Assembly (NCBI GenBank): GCA_017522255.1
Contig: JAFWZP010000120.1
Span: 1-64,000 of the forward strand
Reading direction: 5' to 3'
Origin: Bacteroidales bacterium
GTDB taxonomy: Bacteria; Bacteroidota; Bacteroidia; Bacteroidales; P3
Length of the DNA: 64,000 nucleotides
Position 1 is the first letter of the stretch, and each line of letters begins with the position of its first letter. A program made the position numbers and the translations under genes. The notes beneath the pieces were generated by a model. It saw nothing but the letters and a program-made list of their open reading frames with translations, was not told the origin of the DNA and did not search any database. This document shows, piece by piece, positions 63,037 to 64,000 of this stretch.

Positions 63037-64000
63037 TTATATACAAGTAATTTGTCTGTTTTTTATCAGTATTCTAAAGTATGGACATTTACCATTTATA
63101 GACAAGTCTTTACCATTATCTCCTTTTCGAAACTGAATTATTTCGAATTGATTGGGATTAAATTTATGTAGAAAAGTGATAGGAACGCCCATAAATCCCG
63201 CATAGTCCATAGGTATATCCTGTGTTTTATTGATATTGATACCATCATAATTATCGTATCGTTGATATTCTGATTCGTTTCCTTTGTATCGTTTTGTCAG
63301 TATTATGCCTTCGTTGCGTTTAGCATTGTCCATATTTGTTAACCATAAACAATTATTAGGAGAAACAATTCTATTCCCCATATTGTCTATTCGTGCTTCG
63401 GTTCCATAAAGTTCATAATGTTCAGGAACAAAAAATCCGGATATTCCTCTACCAAGATTTATGCCTAACCATATCTTGTTTTCTTTTATTAAATTGAATA
63501 TCTCTTTATATGTTATTGCATTGATATTACCAATAATCAAAAACGTTTTATTATACTTAATAAGTTGAGCTACATATTCTCGGAACAAAGAAAAAGGAGG
63601 ATTGCTTACCACTATATCGGCTTCTTTCAATAAATTTATGCTTTCAGAACTTCTAAAGTCTCCGTCTTCTTTAAAGTATACAAGGTCCGAATTAGATGGT
63701 ATTACATTTTCTGTTTCAGTTCCTGTGTATATATAATAGTAGCCACCATTAGATGATGTCGAATTAAATAGATCAATATTAGATTCTTTGTAACAAGACG
63801 ATATTAATTTTTTTATACCCAACTCCTTGAAGTTTTCTGCAAAATAACGATAGAAATTACTAGTACAAGGGTCATCACAGTTGCAATATACCACCTTGTT
63901 TTTGAAGTGATTTCTGTAGTGTTGTAATTCGCTTTCGATGTCAGGAAGAAGCGTATAAAATTCATCACTTTTCAGTTTCTTTGCTTTCTGTAATAGTGTA
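63037..64000 (-). CDS. EcoRI-type adenine-specific DNA methyltransferase, 5' end beyond the window
   Basis: Predicted to methylate adenine in a specific DNA sequence. NPPF (catalytic motif IV) is followed by SLFREYVAQLIKY; VYCNCDDPCTSNFYRYF is the N-terminal hallmark of the EcoRI methylase family, and SSNGGYYYIY, GTEARIDNMGNRIV, CPYFRILI also fit. A frame opened at GTG 63894 would give 285 residues, but the same frame stays open to the window edge and reads LLQKAKKLKSDEFYTLLPDI, ELQHYRNHFKNK, which is also typical of the family. So the true start lies beyond 64000. Downstream on the minus strand is the ABC operon, 23 bp away. No restriction endonuclease is seen inside the window. Confidence 0.88.
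   Translation of the reverse strand, partial: TLLQKAKKLKSDEFYTLLPDIESELQHYRNHFKNKVVYCNCDDPCTSNFYRYFAENFKELGIKKLISSCYKESNIDLFNSTSSNGGYYYIYTGTETENVIPSNSDLVYFKEDGDFRSSESINLLKEADIVVSNPPFSLFREYVAQLIKYNKTFLIIGNINAITYKEIFNLIKENKIWLGINLGRGISGFFVPEHYELYGTEARIDNMGNRIVSPNNCLWLTNMDNAKRNEGIILTKRYKGNESEYQRYDNYDGININKTQDIPMDYAGFMGVPITFLHKFNPNQFEIIQFRKGDNGKDLSINGKCPYFRILIKNRQITCI

Overview
The window is chromosomal DNA of a Bacteroidetes bacterium, most likely an uncultured member of the Bacteroidales living on or in a host. Evidence: A+T-rich sequence; promoters of the Bacteroidetes type (-7 box TAnnTTTG, seen at nine gene starts) with almost no Shine-Dalgarno sequences; a type IX secretion (T9SS) C-terminal sorting domain on a secreted protein; PorE-like TPR/PD40/OmpA proteins; and the Bacteroidales gene order coaX - outer-membrane protein - TPR protein - lptC. 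No rRNA, tRNA, CRISPR array, insertion sequence or prophage was seen.

Layout. 0.7-6.0 kb (minus): PNGase F-like glycoamidase, dxs, and a lamin-tail/FlgD-Ig surface protein. 6.3-10.7 kb (plus): lon and a PorE-like OmpA protein. 10.9-12.7 kb (minus): a lipoprotein and two related secreted proteins of unknown function. 13.4-21.1 kb (plus): PagL-type lipid A deacylase, secA, a C69 dipeptidase and a C59 (bile salt/penicillin V) amidase. 21.5-24.6 kb: prmC (minus), glmS (plus) and a truA fragment. 24.6-30.0 kb (minus): WG-repeat protein, two small membrane proteins, DUF368/PopT, NUDIX, OmpA-type protein. 30.2-30.9 kb: a dead FISUMP lipoprotein gene. 31.6-35.9 kb (minus): trkA-trkH-trkH potassium uptake operon. 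36.5-40.5 kb: pckA and tex, convergent. 40.9-49.1 kb (plus): a T9SS-exported Omp28-like protein, pth, coaX, OMP, TPR, lptC, ackA. 49.6-52.1 kb (minus): a BspA-like leucine-rich repeat protein whose sorting domain is frameshifted and cut short. 53.0-56.9 kb (plus): superoxide dismutase, three small unknown genes, nhaD. 57.6-63.0 kb (minus): a DPP11-like S46 dipeptidyl peptidase, an M20 amidohydrolase, an ABC-2 exporter pair. The right edge cuts an EcoRI-type adenine methyltransferase.

How the genes fit together. Several exported enzymes act on host-derived substrates (N-glycan release, acidic dipeptide release from protein, amide hydrolysis of bile-salt or penicillin-type substrates, dipeptide cleavage, amidohydrolysis), which fits a proteolytic gut or oral commensal that ferments amino acids and makes acetate (ackA) with PEPCK-based C4 metabolism. 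Envelope functions are dense (secA, lptC, PagL, PopT-like, OmpA/PorE-like proteins). Ion homeostasis is covered by trkAHH and nhaD.

The most unusual feature is not a gene. At least eleven intergenic regions carry short arrays of imperfect palindromes with the same spacing, 22 bp (occasionally 23). The unit is usually two inverted ~10-bp half-words plus a 2-bp linker. The word differs from array to array, yet some arrays tens of kilobases apart share a word, sometimes inverted. The conserved property is therefore the geometry and dyad symmetry, not the sequence. All statements here come from reading the sequence by eye; no database search was possible.
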